Shown: in pieces, positions 8,531 through 17,918 of the stretch | How the letters are laid out: each line of letters starts with the position of its first letter | Position numbering within the stretch: position 1 is the first letter of the stretch | NCBI RefSeq assembly: GCF_003346865.1 | Contig: NZ_QDKL01000001.1 | Location: 620,001-684,000, forward strand | DNA from: Halobacteriovorax vibrionivorans | GTDB lineage: Bacteria; Bdellovibrionota; Bacteriovoracia; Bacteriovoracales; Bacteriovoracaceae | Direction of reading: 5' to 3' | DNA length: 64,000 nt | Notes under the pieces: model-generated | What the model saw: only the letters and a program-made list of their open reading frames with translations | What the model was told of the DNA's origin: nothing | Databases searched by the model: none | Translations under genes and position numbers: made by a program

Positions 8531-10255
8531 TTAAACATTGATTGAAGTTAGATCTTCTTCAAAATTTAAAACACTATGAGCAAGACCAATATTGCGTGTT
8601 AGCTGATACTGGCAGAATACTTTAAAGTCATCAATTTTTGATTGATAATACTTTTTCTCTTCTTCACTAGAAGCGTTTTTCAATTCATTTTGAGCAATAC
8701 AAGCATGCTCAAGTAAAAGCCAAGAAACAACAAGGTTTCCACAATAAGTTAGGAAGTCAGTTGCATATGCCATAACACCATTTTGGTTCTTTTCGGCCAT
8801 AAGCTTTCCAAACTTCTTAACAACTTCTTCACTCATCTCCATTGATTTTCCAATCATTGAAATTTCATGAGGAAATGACTTTGCTTCTTCTTTATTCATT
8901 GTTGCTTGAATCTTTTTTCCTACATTAAAGAATGTCTCACCTTTATCCATAAGGATCTTTCTCATAACAAAGTCAATTGCTTGAATTCCGTTAGTTCCCT
9001 CATAGATTGTTGCAATCTTTGTATCACGCATGAATTGTTCAATACCGTATTCAGTACAATAACCATAACCACCGTGAACTTGAACACCTTCACTTGCGAT
9101 ATTGACACCTTCATCTGTACAGTACCCTTTACAGATTGGAGTAAAGAGAGCAATTTCATTTTCTGCAACCTCATCTCCTTTCTCTGCCTTATCAAATAGA
9201 TTAGCAGTATAAAGAGTAAGAGCTCTTAGCCCTCTTGCCGTCGATCTCATCTTAAGTAGCATTCTCTTAACATCTGGCATATTAATAATTTCAGTACCAA
9301 ATTGTGAACGCTCTCTTGCATATTGCTCAGATAGTTCATAACAAAGGTTTGACTGCGCTTCACCTTGAAGTCCACAAAGTAGTCTTGCTTCATTCATCAT
9401 GATGAACATATTTTTCATACCATCAAATTCTTCACCAATAAGCTCACCAACACATTCTCCGTCTTGGCCAAAAGTTAGCTCACAAGTTGCCTGAGCATGA
9501 ATTCCCATTTTATGCTCGATCTTCGTGCATTTAACATTATTTGATTCTCCTGAATCAACGTTAAATCTTGGAACGATAAATAGAGAAAGTCCCTTTGTTC
9601 CCTCAGGTGCTCCTGGAGTTCGTGCAAGAACGAGGTGAATATTATTCTCGTAAAGATCACTCTCACCAGAAGAGATAAAAATCTTTACGCCATTGATTGC
9701 ATATTTTCCATTATCAAGTGGCTTTGCCGTTGTCTTTGCATTCCCAACATCAGATCCTGCTCCTGGCTCAGTCAGACACATTGTCCCACCCCATTCACCA
9801 GTCATCATCTTCGTTACAAAAAGATCTTTTTGTTCCTGAGATCCAACTTTTAGAATTACATTCATCGCACCTTGAGATAGTCCGTAATACATTGACCAAG
9901 CAACGTTTGAACCAATTGCCATTGAAGTACATGCTACTTTTAAAGCATGTGGAGCTGGCATCCCACCAACCTCTTCAGGATAGCCAAGTGCATACCAACC
10001 ATTTTCATAGAAATTCTTATTAACTTTGTGAAACATTTCTGGAACGATAACATTACCGTCCACATGCTTTACCCCAATCTCATCACTTTCTTGACGAGTT
10101 GGATAGATTTCGTTTTCTACAAATTTATCAAATTGGATGAGGATATCCTTTAATTCGGCCTCACCGTAGCCGAGTTCACCGGCCTGTTCTTGAATTTTGC
10201 ACGTTTTAAATAGATTGAAATTTACATCCATTAAGTCTGTACGATACTTTGCCAT
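8531..10255 (-). CDS. Acyl-CoA dehydrogenase
   Basis: 574 residues. FAD enzyme for the first step of fatty-acid beta-oxidation. Seen: N-terminal helical domain, beta-domain signature MCLTEPGAGSDVG near residue 160, and the C-terminal helical domain with GGYGYCTEYGIEQFMRD followed by the catalytic-base motif IYEGTNGIQA. A 100-residue C-terminal extension is the extra domain found in longer family members (AidB/FadE-like). AAAGGA precedes the ATG. No other beta-oxidation genes are adjacent. The acyl-chain preference is unknown. Confidence 0.93.
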   Translation of the reverse strand: MAKYRTDLMDVNFNLFKTCKIQEQAGELGYGEAELKDILIQFDKFVENEIYPTRQESDEIGVKHVDGNVIVPEMFHKVNKNFYENGWYALGYPEEVGGMPAPHALKVACTSMAIGSNVAWSMYYGLSQGAMNVILKVGSQEQKDLFVTKMMTGEWGGTMCLTEPGAGSDVGNAKTTAKPLDNGKYAINGVKIFISSGESDLYENNIHLVLARTPGAPEGTKGLSLFIVPRFNVDSGESNNVKCTKIEHKMGIHAQATCELTFGQDGECVGELIGEEFDGMKNMFIMMNEARLLCGLQGEAQSNLCYELSEQYARERSQFGTEIINMPDVKRMLLKMRSTARGLRALTLYTANLFDKAEKGDEVAENEIALFTPICKGYCTDEGVNIASEGVQVHGGYGYCTEYGIEQFMRDTKIATIYEGTNGIQAIDFVMRKILMDKGETFFNVGKKIQATMNKEEAKSFPHEISMIGKSMEMSEEVVKKFGKLMAEKNQNGVMAYATDFLTYCGNLVVSWLLLEHACIAQNELKNASSEEEKKYYQSKIDDFKVFCQYQLTRNIGLAHSVLNFEEDLTSINV

Positions 10256-10360
10256 ATAATAGTCCTTTTTTAATACTAAAACACTATTATTATAAATGAT
10301 GTTCAGGTTTCATGCACGTAAAGACAAATTTAGCCGGCGTAAATTAGGTTTAATTTAATA

Positions 10361-10389
10361 AAAAAGCGCGGATATTGCCGCGCTTTTTT
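10361..10389 (-). terminator. Rho-independent terminator
   Basis: Stem AAAAAGCGCGG with complementary CCGCGCTTTTTT around a six-base loop, 30 bases after the lipoprotein stop codon on the minus strand. Confidence 0.85.
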
Positions 10390-10418
10390 GTCAGGTATGT
10401 ATTTGGGGGATTTAAATC

Positions 10419-11153
10419 TTAGTAAGGAGTAGCATTAACAGTTGTTGCTTCTCTTGAAACAGGTTGTCTAATAAGGGCCTGATTCATATCAATTAAATTA
10501 GCAGCGCCGTTAATCTTAATTACCCAGCGACGAGAACTGATTCTCTTAACATACTCACAATCGGATTGTGAGCCATATCCTAAAGAATAGAACTGAGTGC
10601 AGTTCATATTATCTGAATATCTATAATAGCGTCCGTAAGGATCAACTTTATATAAATTACCATTTGCATTGGCAGACATTACATATGATGCAAGATTATT
10701 TGCAAGAGATGATAATGAACTTCCAAAGTGGGCATCTTCTGAGTATGTGTATTGAGTACCATAGTAATTTACATTACGATTAATAACTCCATTTGCACCT
10801 AACTCTCTAAAACCAATGTCTTGGTTATTATAACTTGATGAAGATGACGAATATGTACAAATTGTTCCATACCATTTTTCTTCACAATCTTGAGAACCAT
10901 AGCTTGAGTTAGACTTTTGGAAAGCATAAAGGCCTTGAGGCGAGCTTTGACCAAAGTTATTATTGGCGATTGCATTTGCTAGTTGCTGTGCTGTTACAAG
11001 ACTAGATGCAAGGCCATTAGTTGTACCATTGTTTACATTTACATTGTAATTGAAGCCACTACCATTTAGGCCTCCTCCGCCGTCAGATCCACATCCGACT
11101 AGTGAAGCAAGAACAATGACTGATAGAATCGAGTTCTTTAAGTTAAGTTTCAT
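10419..11153 (-). CDS. Lipoprotein of unknown function
   Basis: About 244 residues from the ATG at 11153, chosen because GGAGA lies eight bases upstream. The signal sequence ends in the lipobox LASLVGC, followed by a flexible Gly/Ser/Asn linker typical of surface lipoproteins. The mature part is rich in Asn, Ser, Tyr and Gly with four cysteines (QDCEEKWYGTICTY; MNCTQFYSLGYGSQSDCEYV). No family is recognised. It is monocistronic, with its own terminator. Aspartate at +2 is absent (Gly follows Cys), so outer-membrane sorting is expected by the usual rule. Confidence 0.8.
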   Translation of the reverse strand: MKLNLKNSILSVIVLASLVGCGSDGGGGLNGSGFNYNVNVNNGTTNGLASSLVTAQQLANAIANNNFGQSSPQGLYAFQKSNSSYGSQDCEEKWYGTICTYSSSSSSYNNQDIGFRELGANGVINRNVNYYGTQYTYSEDAHFGSSLSSLANNLASYVMSANANGNLYKVDPYGRYYRYSDNMNCTQFYSLGYGSQSDCEYVKRISSRRWVIKINGAANLIDMNQALIRQPVSREATTVNATPY

Positions 11154-11313
11154 AATATTCTCCGTGTTTGTGTGTGTTTTAAACAATTTGCCTATATATA
11201 TACAAGTTGCGTGCCAAGTTTTAAGATGAGATTACAAGTAATTAGAAAGCACCATGTGTATAAAAAGTGAACACATTGGGGTATTTTGTATAAACTTTAA
11301 GTAGTTATAAAAT

Positions 11314-11330
11314 GTGTTTTGTACAAACAC
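11314..11330. promoter_or_regulatory. Palindrome upstream of gpmI
   Basis: GTGTTTTGTACAAACAC is a near-perfect inverted repeat (one unpaired T) about 20 bases before the gpmI start and just after a TATAAA-like hexamer at 11306-11311. It could be an operator for the glycolytic operon. No binding protein can be named. Confidence 0.3.
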
Positions 11331-11348
11331 TTTGCTAGGATCGTGATT

Positions 11349-12872
11349 ATGTCGATAAAAAATATAAGTAAAAAGGCCCTCTTAGTTATCCTTGATGGTT
11401 TCGGAATTAGTGAAAACACTGAAAAGAATGCTATTAGAGACGCAAAAACACCAACCATTGATAAGTTGTTTAAGACTTATCCATACACAAATATTCAAGC
11501 AGGTGGCGTACTTGTTGGACTCCCTAAAGGTGTTGTTGGTAATTCTGAAGTTGGGCATATGAACTTAGGAGCAGGTCGTGCTATTAGGCAAGACTTGGTT
11601 CGTATTAATGAGTCGATAAAGAAGGGCAACCTTTGTAGTCAATATCAACTTCAAAAGCTTATTGATACAGCAAAGAAGAATAATAATCGCATCCACCTTT
11701 TAGGACTTCTTTCTGATGGTGGCATTCACTCACATATAGAACACACTAAAGAGATCATTAAATGTCTTAAAGAAAGTGGTATTGAAGTCTTCGTCCATGC
11801 TTTTATGGATGGAAGGGATACTCCTCCGGCCTGTGGTGATATGTACTTAAAAGATATCGTTGGATATGAAGGCAGCCACTTTGCTTCAATGCAAGGGCGC
11901 TCAATTGGAATGGACCGTGATCGCAGATGGGAAAAGATTAAAAAGTCTTACGATATGTATTTAGGTAACGGGGACATTACAGATCTTTCTCCTATGGAAT
12001 ATCTTAATAGCGAATATGAAGCTGGAAGAACTGACGAGTTTATTGCACCAGCATTATTTAATAAAGACTATGCTATTAAAGAAGGTGATTGTGTCTTCTT
12101 TACAAACTTTAGACCAGACCGTGCAATCCAGCTAACTCTAGCTTTCAATTATCCAGAGTTCAGTGAATTTGAAAGGCCTTTCTTTCCTGCAATGTTTCTT
12201 TGCATGACTCCTTATATCCCTGATGAAATGGATTTACCGGTTCTCTTTGATAAAGAGAAACTTAAAGGAACAATGACAGAGTACTTAAGTGACCAAGGCC
12301 TAAAACAATTAAAAATAGCCGAAACAGAGAAGTATGCTCACGTAACTTTCTTTTTTAATGGTGGTGAAAAAGAGCCTTTTGCAGGAGAAGACCATCTTCT
12401 TATTCCATCACCAAAAGAAGTTTCAACATATGATGAAAAGCCACAAATGAGTGCTCCAGAAGTTACTGAAAAACTCTTAGCAAAAGTATCAAAATATGAC
12501 TTTTCTGTTGTTAACTTTGCAAACTCAGATATGGTCGGCCATACAGGAAATTATGAAGCTGCTGTACAAGCGATAGAGACTCTTGATGAGTGTCTCGCAA
12601 AACTTTATAAGAAGTGTGAAGAGGAAGGGATAACAATGATTATCACAGCTGATCATGGAAATAGTGATCAAATGGTTCATAAAGATGGAACTCCTCACAC
12701 AGCTCACACTGGAGCTCTTGTTCCATTTTGTGTCGTTAACGAAAAATTAAAAGATAAAGCTTTTACAATTGCACCGGGTGAACATTCATTAATGGATGTA
12801 TCTCCTACTTGTCTCTATATTATGGGACTTCATCAAGCACCTAGCTTTACTGGACATCATATCTTTGAATAG
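11349..12872 (+). CDS. gpmI: 2,3-bisphosphoglycerate-independent phosphoglycerate mutase
   Basis: 507 residues from the ATG at 11349, preceded by AGGA at eight bases. Interconverts 3- and 2-phosphoglycerate in glycolysis, using two manganese ions. Seen: LLVILDGFGIS metal-binding start, phospho-serine region GNSEVGHMNLGAGR, HAFMDGRDTPP, and C-terminal ITADHGNSDQM plus HTAHTGALVPF. Full length. It heads an operon with pfkA eight bases downstream. Confidence 0.97.
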   Translation: MSIKNISKKALLVILDGFGISENTEKNAIRDAKTPTIDKLFKTYPYTNIQAGGVLVGLPKGVVGNSEVGHMNLGAGRAIRQDLVRINESIKKGNLCSQYQLQKLIDTAKKNNNRIHLLGLLSDGGIHSHIEHTKEIIKCLKESGIEVFVHAFMDGRDTPPACGDMYLKDIVGYEGSHFASMQGRSIGMDRDRRWEKIKKSYDMYLGNGDITDLSPMEYLNSEYEAGRTDEFIAPALFNKDYAIKEGDCVFFTNFRPDRAIQLTLAFNYPEFSEFERPFFPAMFLCMTPYIPDEMDLPVLFDKEKLKGTMTEYLSDQGLKQLKIAETEKYAHVTFFFNGGEKEPFAGEDHLLIPSPKEVSTYDEKPQMSAPEVTEKLLAKVSKYDFSVVNFANSDMVGHTGNYEAAVQAIETLDECLAKLYKKCEEEGITMIITADHGNSDQMVHKDGTPHTAHTGALVPFCVVNEKLKDKAFTIAPGEHSLMDVSPTCLYIMGLHQAPSFTGHHIFE

Positions 12873-12880
12873 GAAATTTT

Positions 12881-13888
12881 ATGAGTGAAGAAACAAAATC
12901 AAATAATAATATAAATAGAATTGCAGTACTATGTAGTGGCGGTGACAGCCCAGGAATGAATTGTGCAATTCGCGCTGTAGTTAGAACTTGTCTAGCTAAT
13001 GATATAGAAATATTTGGAATACGTCGGGGCTATGCAGGTCTTCTCGAAGGTTCACAACATCAAATGGATACAGCAAGTGTTGGAAATATTCTCCAAAAAG
13101 GTGGAACGATTCTACAAACCTCACGCTGTCCAGAGTTTATTAAACCAGAGATTAGAGCTGAAGCTGCACATATACTAAAAAGGAAGAATATTGATGCGCT
13201 AATTGTTATTGGTGGTAATGGATCATTCAATGGTGCATGGGAGTTACATAAGGAGCATGGAATTCCTGTCGTTGGAATCCCTGGAACGATTGATAATGAT
13301 ATCGAAGGAACTGACTATTCAATTGGATTTGATACAGCAGTGCAAACTGCAATCGAAGCTGTCGATAAGATCCGCGATACGGCCCACTCTCACGATAGAA
13401 CGTTTATCGTTGAAGTTATGGGAAGAAAGTCTCCGGCCATCGCTCTTCATGTGGGACTTTGTACTGGTGCTGAAAATATTATCTTTCCAGTTCAAGAAGA
13501 AAAAGAAGTTGATATCGACACAATTGCTAATGATATTAAAAGAGGTCTTAAAAGAGGCAAAGGCTCTTCAATTATTATTGCCTCAGAAGGTGAAACAGAA
13601 GGCCTTTCACATTATGTTCACAATGAACTCCTTGATAAGCACAAGCTCGATTCAAGAGTATGTATCCTAGGCCATATTCAACGAGGTGGAAACCCTACTG
13701 CCAGAGATCGTTTCATTGCAACCCAAATGGGACATCTTGCTGTGAAGTCACTTCTTGCTGGTGAGAAGGCCAGTGTAACGGCAGAACAAAATGGACAAGT
13801 TGTACTAGAAAAACTTGAAAACTGTCTTGGTAAGAAGTTTGAAGTTGAAGAAAAGTATGTTGAAATTGTAAAAACTCTATCAAAGTAA
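12881..13888 (+). CDS. pfkA: 6-phosphofructokinase, ATP-type
   Basis: 335 residues, normal bacterial length. Phosphorylates fructose 6-phosphate. Seen: CSGGDSPGMNCAIRA, the catalytic PGTIDNDIEGTDYSIGFDTA and EVMGRKSPAIAL. Gly in PGTIDND indicates an ATP enzyme rather than a pyrophosphate one. Odd feature: the Mg-ATP loop reads IGGNGSF where the usual form is GGDGS, so the metal-contacting Asp is Asn. AGGAAATTTT precedes the ATG. It sits between gpmI and a glycosyltransferase. Confidence 0.95.
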   Translation: MSEETKSNNNINRIAVLCSGGDSPGMNCAIRAVVRTCLANDIEIFGIRRGYAGLLEGSQHQMDTASVGNILQKGGTILQTSRCPEFIKPEIRAEAAHILKRKNIDALIVIGGNGSFNGAWELHKEHGIPVVGIPGTIDNDIEGTDYSIGFDTAVQTAIEAVDKIRDTAHSHDRTFIVEVMGRKSPAIALHVGLCTGAENIIFPVQEEKEVDIDTIANDIKRGLKRGKGSSIIIASEGETEGLSHYVHNELLDKHKLDSRVCILGHIQRGGNPTARDRFIATQMGHLAVKSLLAGEKASVTAEQNGQVVLEKLENCLGKKFEVEEKYVEIVKTLSK

Positions 13889-13892
13889 TTAT

Positions 13893-15464
13893 ATGCAAAA
13901 AGTATCAAACAAGAATTTATTTATTATCTTTACTATTTTATTTTCAATTTTTTACCTATGGGATATTGGAAACCTCAGTGCACCTCGCCAGGGAACTGAA
14001 TCATTATATGTCCAAATTTCACAAGAGATGTATGACACCAATAATATAATGACACCTCACTATAGAGGAGAAAGACATTGGTCAAAACCGCCATTTCATT
14101 TTTGGATGCCATTTCCACTTTATGCACTAATGGGTGAATCATCTCTGACGGGGGCCCGCGCTTCTCAAGCAATCTTAACGATTATTCTAGCAGTCTTTAC
14201 TGCCGGCTGGTTAAAGAGAAGATTTCGAATTGAGCCGCTCTTAACCCTCGCCTTCTTCTTAGGAGGCTATGGTGCAATTAAGTTTGGCCGTACTTTCATG
14301 ATGGAGACATCACTTTCACTGCTTCCATTTATTAGTTCGCTTTTTCTTTTTGATTATATAAAAGACAAATCTAAAAAGAGTTTTATCTTAGCAATATTAT
14401 TTGGTGGAGCTGGTGCTTTAATAAAAGGCCCCGTAACTATTGTCATGAGCTTTCTTGCGATGAGCTGTTATCAACTATTTCTATACAAGAAAGATAAAAA
14501 GTTCATTATCAAAGAATGCTTTTTCTACTTCTTGGCCATAACGATTCTTAGTTGCTCTTGGTATTTTGCAAGTTACCTAAGCTACAAGGAAGAATTCTTT
14601 AACTACTTCTTTGTAAGGGAGAACCTTGGAAAATTCGGAAAAGTTCCAATGCCAATGTATAAGGTATTTCAAGGGCTATTTCTTTATACTCTACCATGGG
14701 TATTAATTCTTCCTCTGACTTGGAATAAATTAAAGGAAAGCTTTAAAGGCCTTAATAAAGAAACATATTATTTCTTCTTTCACTTTGTGTGCTTCTTTGT
14801 CGTATGGCTTATACCTTCACAGAGATCTCATCACTATGCAATTCCAGCAGTGCCATTTTTTATGACATTTCTGTTATTACAAGTTGATCTAGATACTCTT
14901 CGAGAAAAATCAAAGTATGTTCTAGCTCTTGTAACACCATTGAATCTTTTATTTTTAGTGATCAGCTGTATTCTTGTATACTTTTCAAATGGTGTAATGA
15001 TTGCTGTTAATCTTATCTTTTTACTTCTAATCGTTACCTCAATGATTGCTATTGCAAAGAAGAATGTCTTAATTGGATTCAATACAATTGGACTTTATTT
15101 AATCTTTCTTTGGTCTATTGTTATTTCACAATTCTATATTCCAGCAGTACCTGAAGGAGCAAAAAGTCTCTTCAAAGACAAGAAGGTTGCCCTTGTTGAT
15201 CGCAGGTCTTATTTCTACGAACAATCTCTTGAGATGAATGTTGAACCAATTAAAAAGCATCAAGTACAAGACTTCCTAAATAAAGAAAACGCTGTTGTAA
15301 TTGCTGCCATCTCAAGAATCACACCTGAGATAAGAGACTCTCACAGAGTTATTGCAAAGTGGAATAAATGGGTAAGACGAGCTAGATGGCGTCATATAAA
15401 AGCGGCCCTGACACAACGTTCATACGAGCCTCTAAAGGAAGATGTCTACTTACTTATGAAGTAA
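13893..15464 (+). CDS. ArnT/PMT-type (GT39/GT83) membrane glycosyltransferase
   Basis: 523 residues with about 11-12 membrane segments. The first periplasmic loop has PRQGTESLYVQISQEM and GERHWSKPPFHFW, matching the ArnT/PMT pattern in which acidic residues after TM1 bind the metal and polyprenyl-phosphate sugar. QRSHHYAIPAVPF is the conserved late-loop histidine region. It probably transfers a sugar from undecaprenyl phosphate to lipid A or protein in the inner membrane. It starts four bases after pfkA. Its 3' end overlaps the convergent hydrolase by 19 bases. Confidence 0.85.
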   Translation: MQKVSNKNLFIIFTILFSIFYLWDIGNLSAPRQGTESLYVQISQEMYDTNNIMTPHYRGERHWSKPPFHFWMPFPLYALMGESSLTGARASQAILTIILAVFTAGWLKRRFRIEPLLTLAFFLGGYGAIKFGRTFMMETSLSLLPFISSLFLFDYIKDKSKKSFILAILFGGAGALIKGPVTIVMSFLAMSCYQLFLYKKDKKFIIKECFFYFLAITILSCSWYFASYLSYKEEFFNYFFVRENLGKFGKVPMPMYKVFQGLFLYTLPWVLILPLTWNKLKESFKGLNKETYYFFFHFVCFFVVWLIPSQRSHHYAIPAVPFFMTFLLLQVDLDTLREKSKYVLALVTPLNLLFLVISCILVYFSNGVMIAVNLIFLLLIVTSMIAIAKKNVLIGFNTIGLYLIFLWSIVISQFYIPAVPEGAKSLFKDKKVALVDRRSYFYEQSLEMNVEPIKKHQVQDFLNKENAVVIAAISRITPEIRDSHRVIAKWNKWVRRARWRHIKAALTQRSYEPLKEDVYLLMK

Positions 15465-16198
15465 TGCTTTCTCATCATTTCAATGATCCAGTCTGGATCA
15501 TCAATTGGTAAATCGTGTCCTGCTTGTTCATGTAATTCAAGTGGGGCACCAAGTTTACGAGAAATTTCCTGACTACATTTATAATGAGCAAGCTTGTCTT
15601 CTTTACCGGCCAAGACTAATGTTTTTGCTTTAATACTTTGAGGAAGTTTGTAGTGAGAAGCTGCAAACACTTGTCTTAAAAAATTAATTCTTCTTAAAGG
15701 CTTATCTTCAAAGAACTCAGCGTAAGCATCAAGTAAATCTTCTGGTAGCTCTTTCATTTTTACAGTTAGAGATAAGGCTTTCTTCTCACGATCTCTTGTG
15801 TCTTTATTAAAGATTAACTTTGAAAATGTTCCAATTGCCTCAAAAGATAAGCGATGGAAGATACTTGCAGTGTCTCTAGTTGATGTATTAAGAAGGACAA
15901 GATTTTTAAAATCATCTTCATAGCGATCACACCAATCCAATGCCATCATTGCACCCATTGAAATACCGATGACACCCCACTCTCCAGGGTGCTCTTCTTT
16001 CAGTTTGAGCCAATCACTTCTTAAATCTTCAACATACGTTGAGATTTTAAGCGGTGAATTCTCTTCATTCTTACTTCCTACTCCAAGGTAATCTAGAGCA
16101 AAAACATTTTGTGTTTCATCCATCTCGTGAAGATAGTCAGGAAACTTATACCAATGGCGACTCTCTCTAGCGAGTCCTCTAAGTAATAACCAGTTCAC
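15446..16198 (-). CDS. Alpha/beta-hydrolase fold protein
   Basis: 250 residues. Complete catalytic triad visible: nucleophile elbow GISMGA (Ser near residue 99), acid in LAGKEDKL, and His in AGHDLPIDDP. The lid region is helical. No signal peptide, so cytosolic. Substrate unknown. The GTG start overlaps the TGA of the upstream M14 peptidase (GTGA), so the two are translated together. Confidence 0.9.
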   Translation of the reverse strand: MNWLLLRGLARESRHWYKFPDYLHEMDETQNVFALDYLGVGSKNEENSPLKISTYVEDLRSDWLKLKEEHPGEWGVIGISMGAMMALDWCDRYEDDFKNLVLLNTSTRDTASIFHRLSFEAIGTFSKLIFNKDTRDREKKALSLTVKMKELPEDLLDAYAEFFEDKPLRRINFLRQVFAASHYKLPQSIKAKTLVLAGKEDKLAHYKCSQEISRKLGAPLELHEQAGHDLPIDDPDWIIEMMRKHYFISK

Positions 16199-17163
16199 AG
16201 TGAATTCTCCTTAACCCATGCTTTTGAACTTCCGACAGCGCGAAATAAGAATTTAATTAACATGATATGTCTTCTCATAGTTCGATCATAACGATGAGAT
16301 TTTATCGGATTAAAAAGTCCTTCTCTTCTAAAGATTTGCAAAGGATTCTTCTTAACCCAAATCCAACTTCCCATCTCCAATGTTAAGGGTATATAAACTC
16401 CATCAGGATTTTCTTGTATATACTCATCGTATAGGTAATCCCATACGTCACCTTCAATAGTGTAACTTTCTGATGTTGGCTCAATCTGATAGATATGGTG
16501 TGGATGTGTCTCATTTAGAAGTTGTTCTAAATTCTCCATTTCCGTTATATTTTTAAATGGCGCCAATGTCTTAGAGTAGGGATACCATAAACGATCTTTG
16601 AGTCCGAAGCCAGAGTGGAAATCAACAGAGATGGCCCTCTTTGCTTGGAAGATATTCTTACGACAATAATTAACGAGGGCCTGTAGCTCCTCTTCCATTG
16701 CAGCATTTTCTTGCCCTTGATACCAAGGAAGCCTCGGCGTCAGCCTTTGCCCTGAAAGGAGAAATTTCTTTTTCTCTAATGCTTTTACAGGAGCATTTCT
16801 CATAAGATCAACATCATTAGCATTGGATCTTCTATGATGATACATCCCCCATGGGTTAATGAGCGGGATTGAAATAATTCGATATTTTTCTAAACTTCTT
16901 CTTAACTCTTCATCCCAAGATAGTTGCTTAAACAAAGATGTTAAGTAAGTTACCACAACTTGAGTCCCAACTTTTTCAAGTCCATGAACTCCTCCAAATA
17001 AAGCTAATACCGGAGCGCTTGGATCATCGCTTCCAATCTCAAAACTATGGATTGGAAAGCTATCACCGTTGTGGTTAATTCTCGTGATTTCTTGGTATCT
17101 AACAAGTGGGTCTTCGATTTTTGTTAATTCACCTATGGCATGTAACTCATCGAAGTCTTTCAC
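16195..17163 (-). CDS. M14-family zinc carboxypeptidase-like protein
   Basis: 322 residues, GTG start with AAAGG upstream. Zinc-site motif FGGVHGLEKVG (H-x2-E) near residue 73, substrate-binding NPWGMYHHRRSNANDVDLMRN, third ligand VDFHSGFG, and a late Glu in LEMGSW as catalytic base candidate. This fits the M14/succinylglutamate-desuccinylase group (DUF2817-like). No signal peptide. It may trim peptidoglycan-derived or other peptides. It forms a coupled pair with the downstream hydrolase. Confidence 0.85.
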   Translation of the reverse strand: MKDFDELHAIGELTKIEDPLVRYQEITRINHNGDSFPIHSFEIGSDDPSAPVLALFGGVHGLEKVGTQVVVTYLTSLFKQLSWDEELRRSLEKYRIISIPLINPWGMYHHRRSNANDVDLMRNAPVKALEKKKFLLSGQRLTPRLPWYQGQENAAMEEELQALVNYCRKNIFQAKRAISVDFHSGFGLKDRLWYPYSKTLAPFKNITEMENLEQLLNETHPHHIYQIEPTSESYTIEGDVWDYLYDEYIQENPDGVYIPLTLEMGSWIWVKKNPLQIFRREGLFNPIKSHRYDRTMRRHIMLIKFLFRAVGSSKAWVKENSL

Positions 17164-17167
17164 GATG

Positions 17168-17845
17168 CTACCTTTGAAAAGTCTTTATATTATATGGGGA
17201 TAAGAAGATAACAAAGAACATTGCACAACTTACTAGCTCAATAACTTCACCTTTCTTACCATGATCAATCGTTAAAAAAAGAAGATACATCGCAAGAAAG
17301 AAGAATGTATGAATTAGCTTTGGTACGGGTACTGCAAAGTCATCAATGATATATTGTACAAAACCAATTGTGCGATAAAGGACTGGTAAAATTAGAACGT
17401 AAACACCAGATATAATTCCAGCAATTAAACCAAAGATAACTTTATTGATTTTGAAATCACCAAATTTTAGATTGTGTAATGTAATATCATTTTGCGTATT
17501 GTATTGCTGAAAGAACTCTGGAGAACCTAAATCGAATATTCTCTGCCCCCAAGCTATCTCTTCTCCAAAACCGAAGAAGAATAAAGCGGCAAAGGCCAAG
17601 AGTGAAAACTTAAATAACTTAGACTTACTATCCTTTAATTTAAAGAATCGCCATAGGCATAGAATTGAAACAAGTAATAAATAAATAGCTTGCTGCATCT
17701 CCAAGAAACCATCTTCTACTGTATAAACTCCAGCAAACCAATTCGGGTTTGAAGCAGCAAAATACATCCCAAAGAAAACCATATGGGCAATTGATGTCAT
17801 GATTATAATTTCTAATTTTCCAACTTGATCTTTAAATACGCTCAT
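17168..17845 (-). CDS. Polytopic membrane protein with EE-x-x-WGQR motif (paralogue)
   Basis: About 225 residues from the ATG at 17845; a GTG at 17899 is possible. About six membrane segments. It has GFGEEIAWGQRIFDLGSPEF, then YNTQNDITLHNLKF, and DFAVPVPKLIH near the end. These features align with the protein at 3763-4443, confirming a paralogous family. The Glu pair, Trp, Gln and Arg in a membrane context and the conserved NLKF-type segment suggest an active site. The family is uncharacterised to my knowledge. Confidence 0.75.
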   Translation of the reverse strand: MSVFKDQVGKLEIIIMTSIAHMVFFGMYFAASNPNWFAGVYTVEDGFLEMQQAIYLLLVSILCLWRFFKLKDSKSKLFKFSLLAFAALFFFGFGEEIAWGQRIFDLGSPEFFQQYNTQNDITLHNLKFGDFKINKVIFGLIAGIISGVYVLILPVLYRTIGFVQYIIDDFAVPVPKLIHTFFFLAMYLLFLTIDHGKKGEVIELVSCAMFFVIFLSPYNIKTFQR

Positions 17846-17918
17846 TTGGCCATTATAGTCAGCTCCTAGACTTATGGCAATATAGAGAAGATAACGCACT
17901 CGGCAATTTTTTTTTGGG

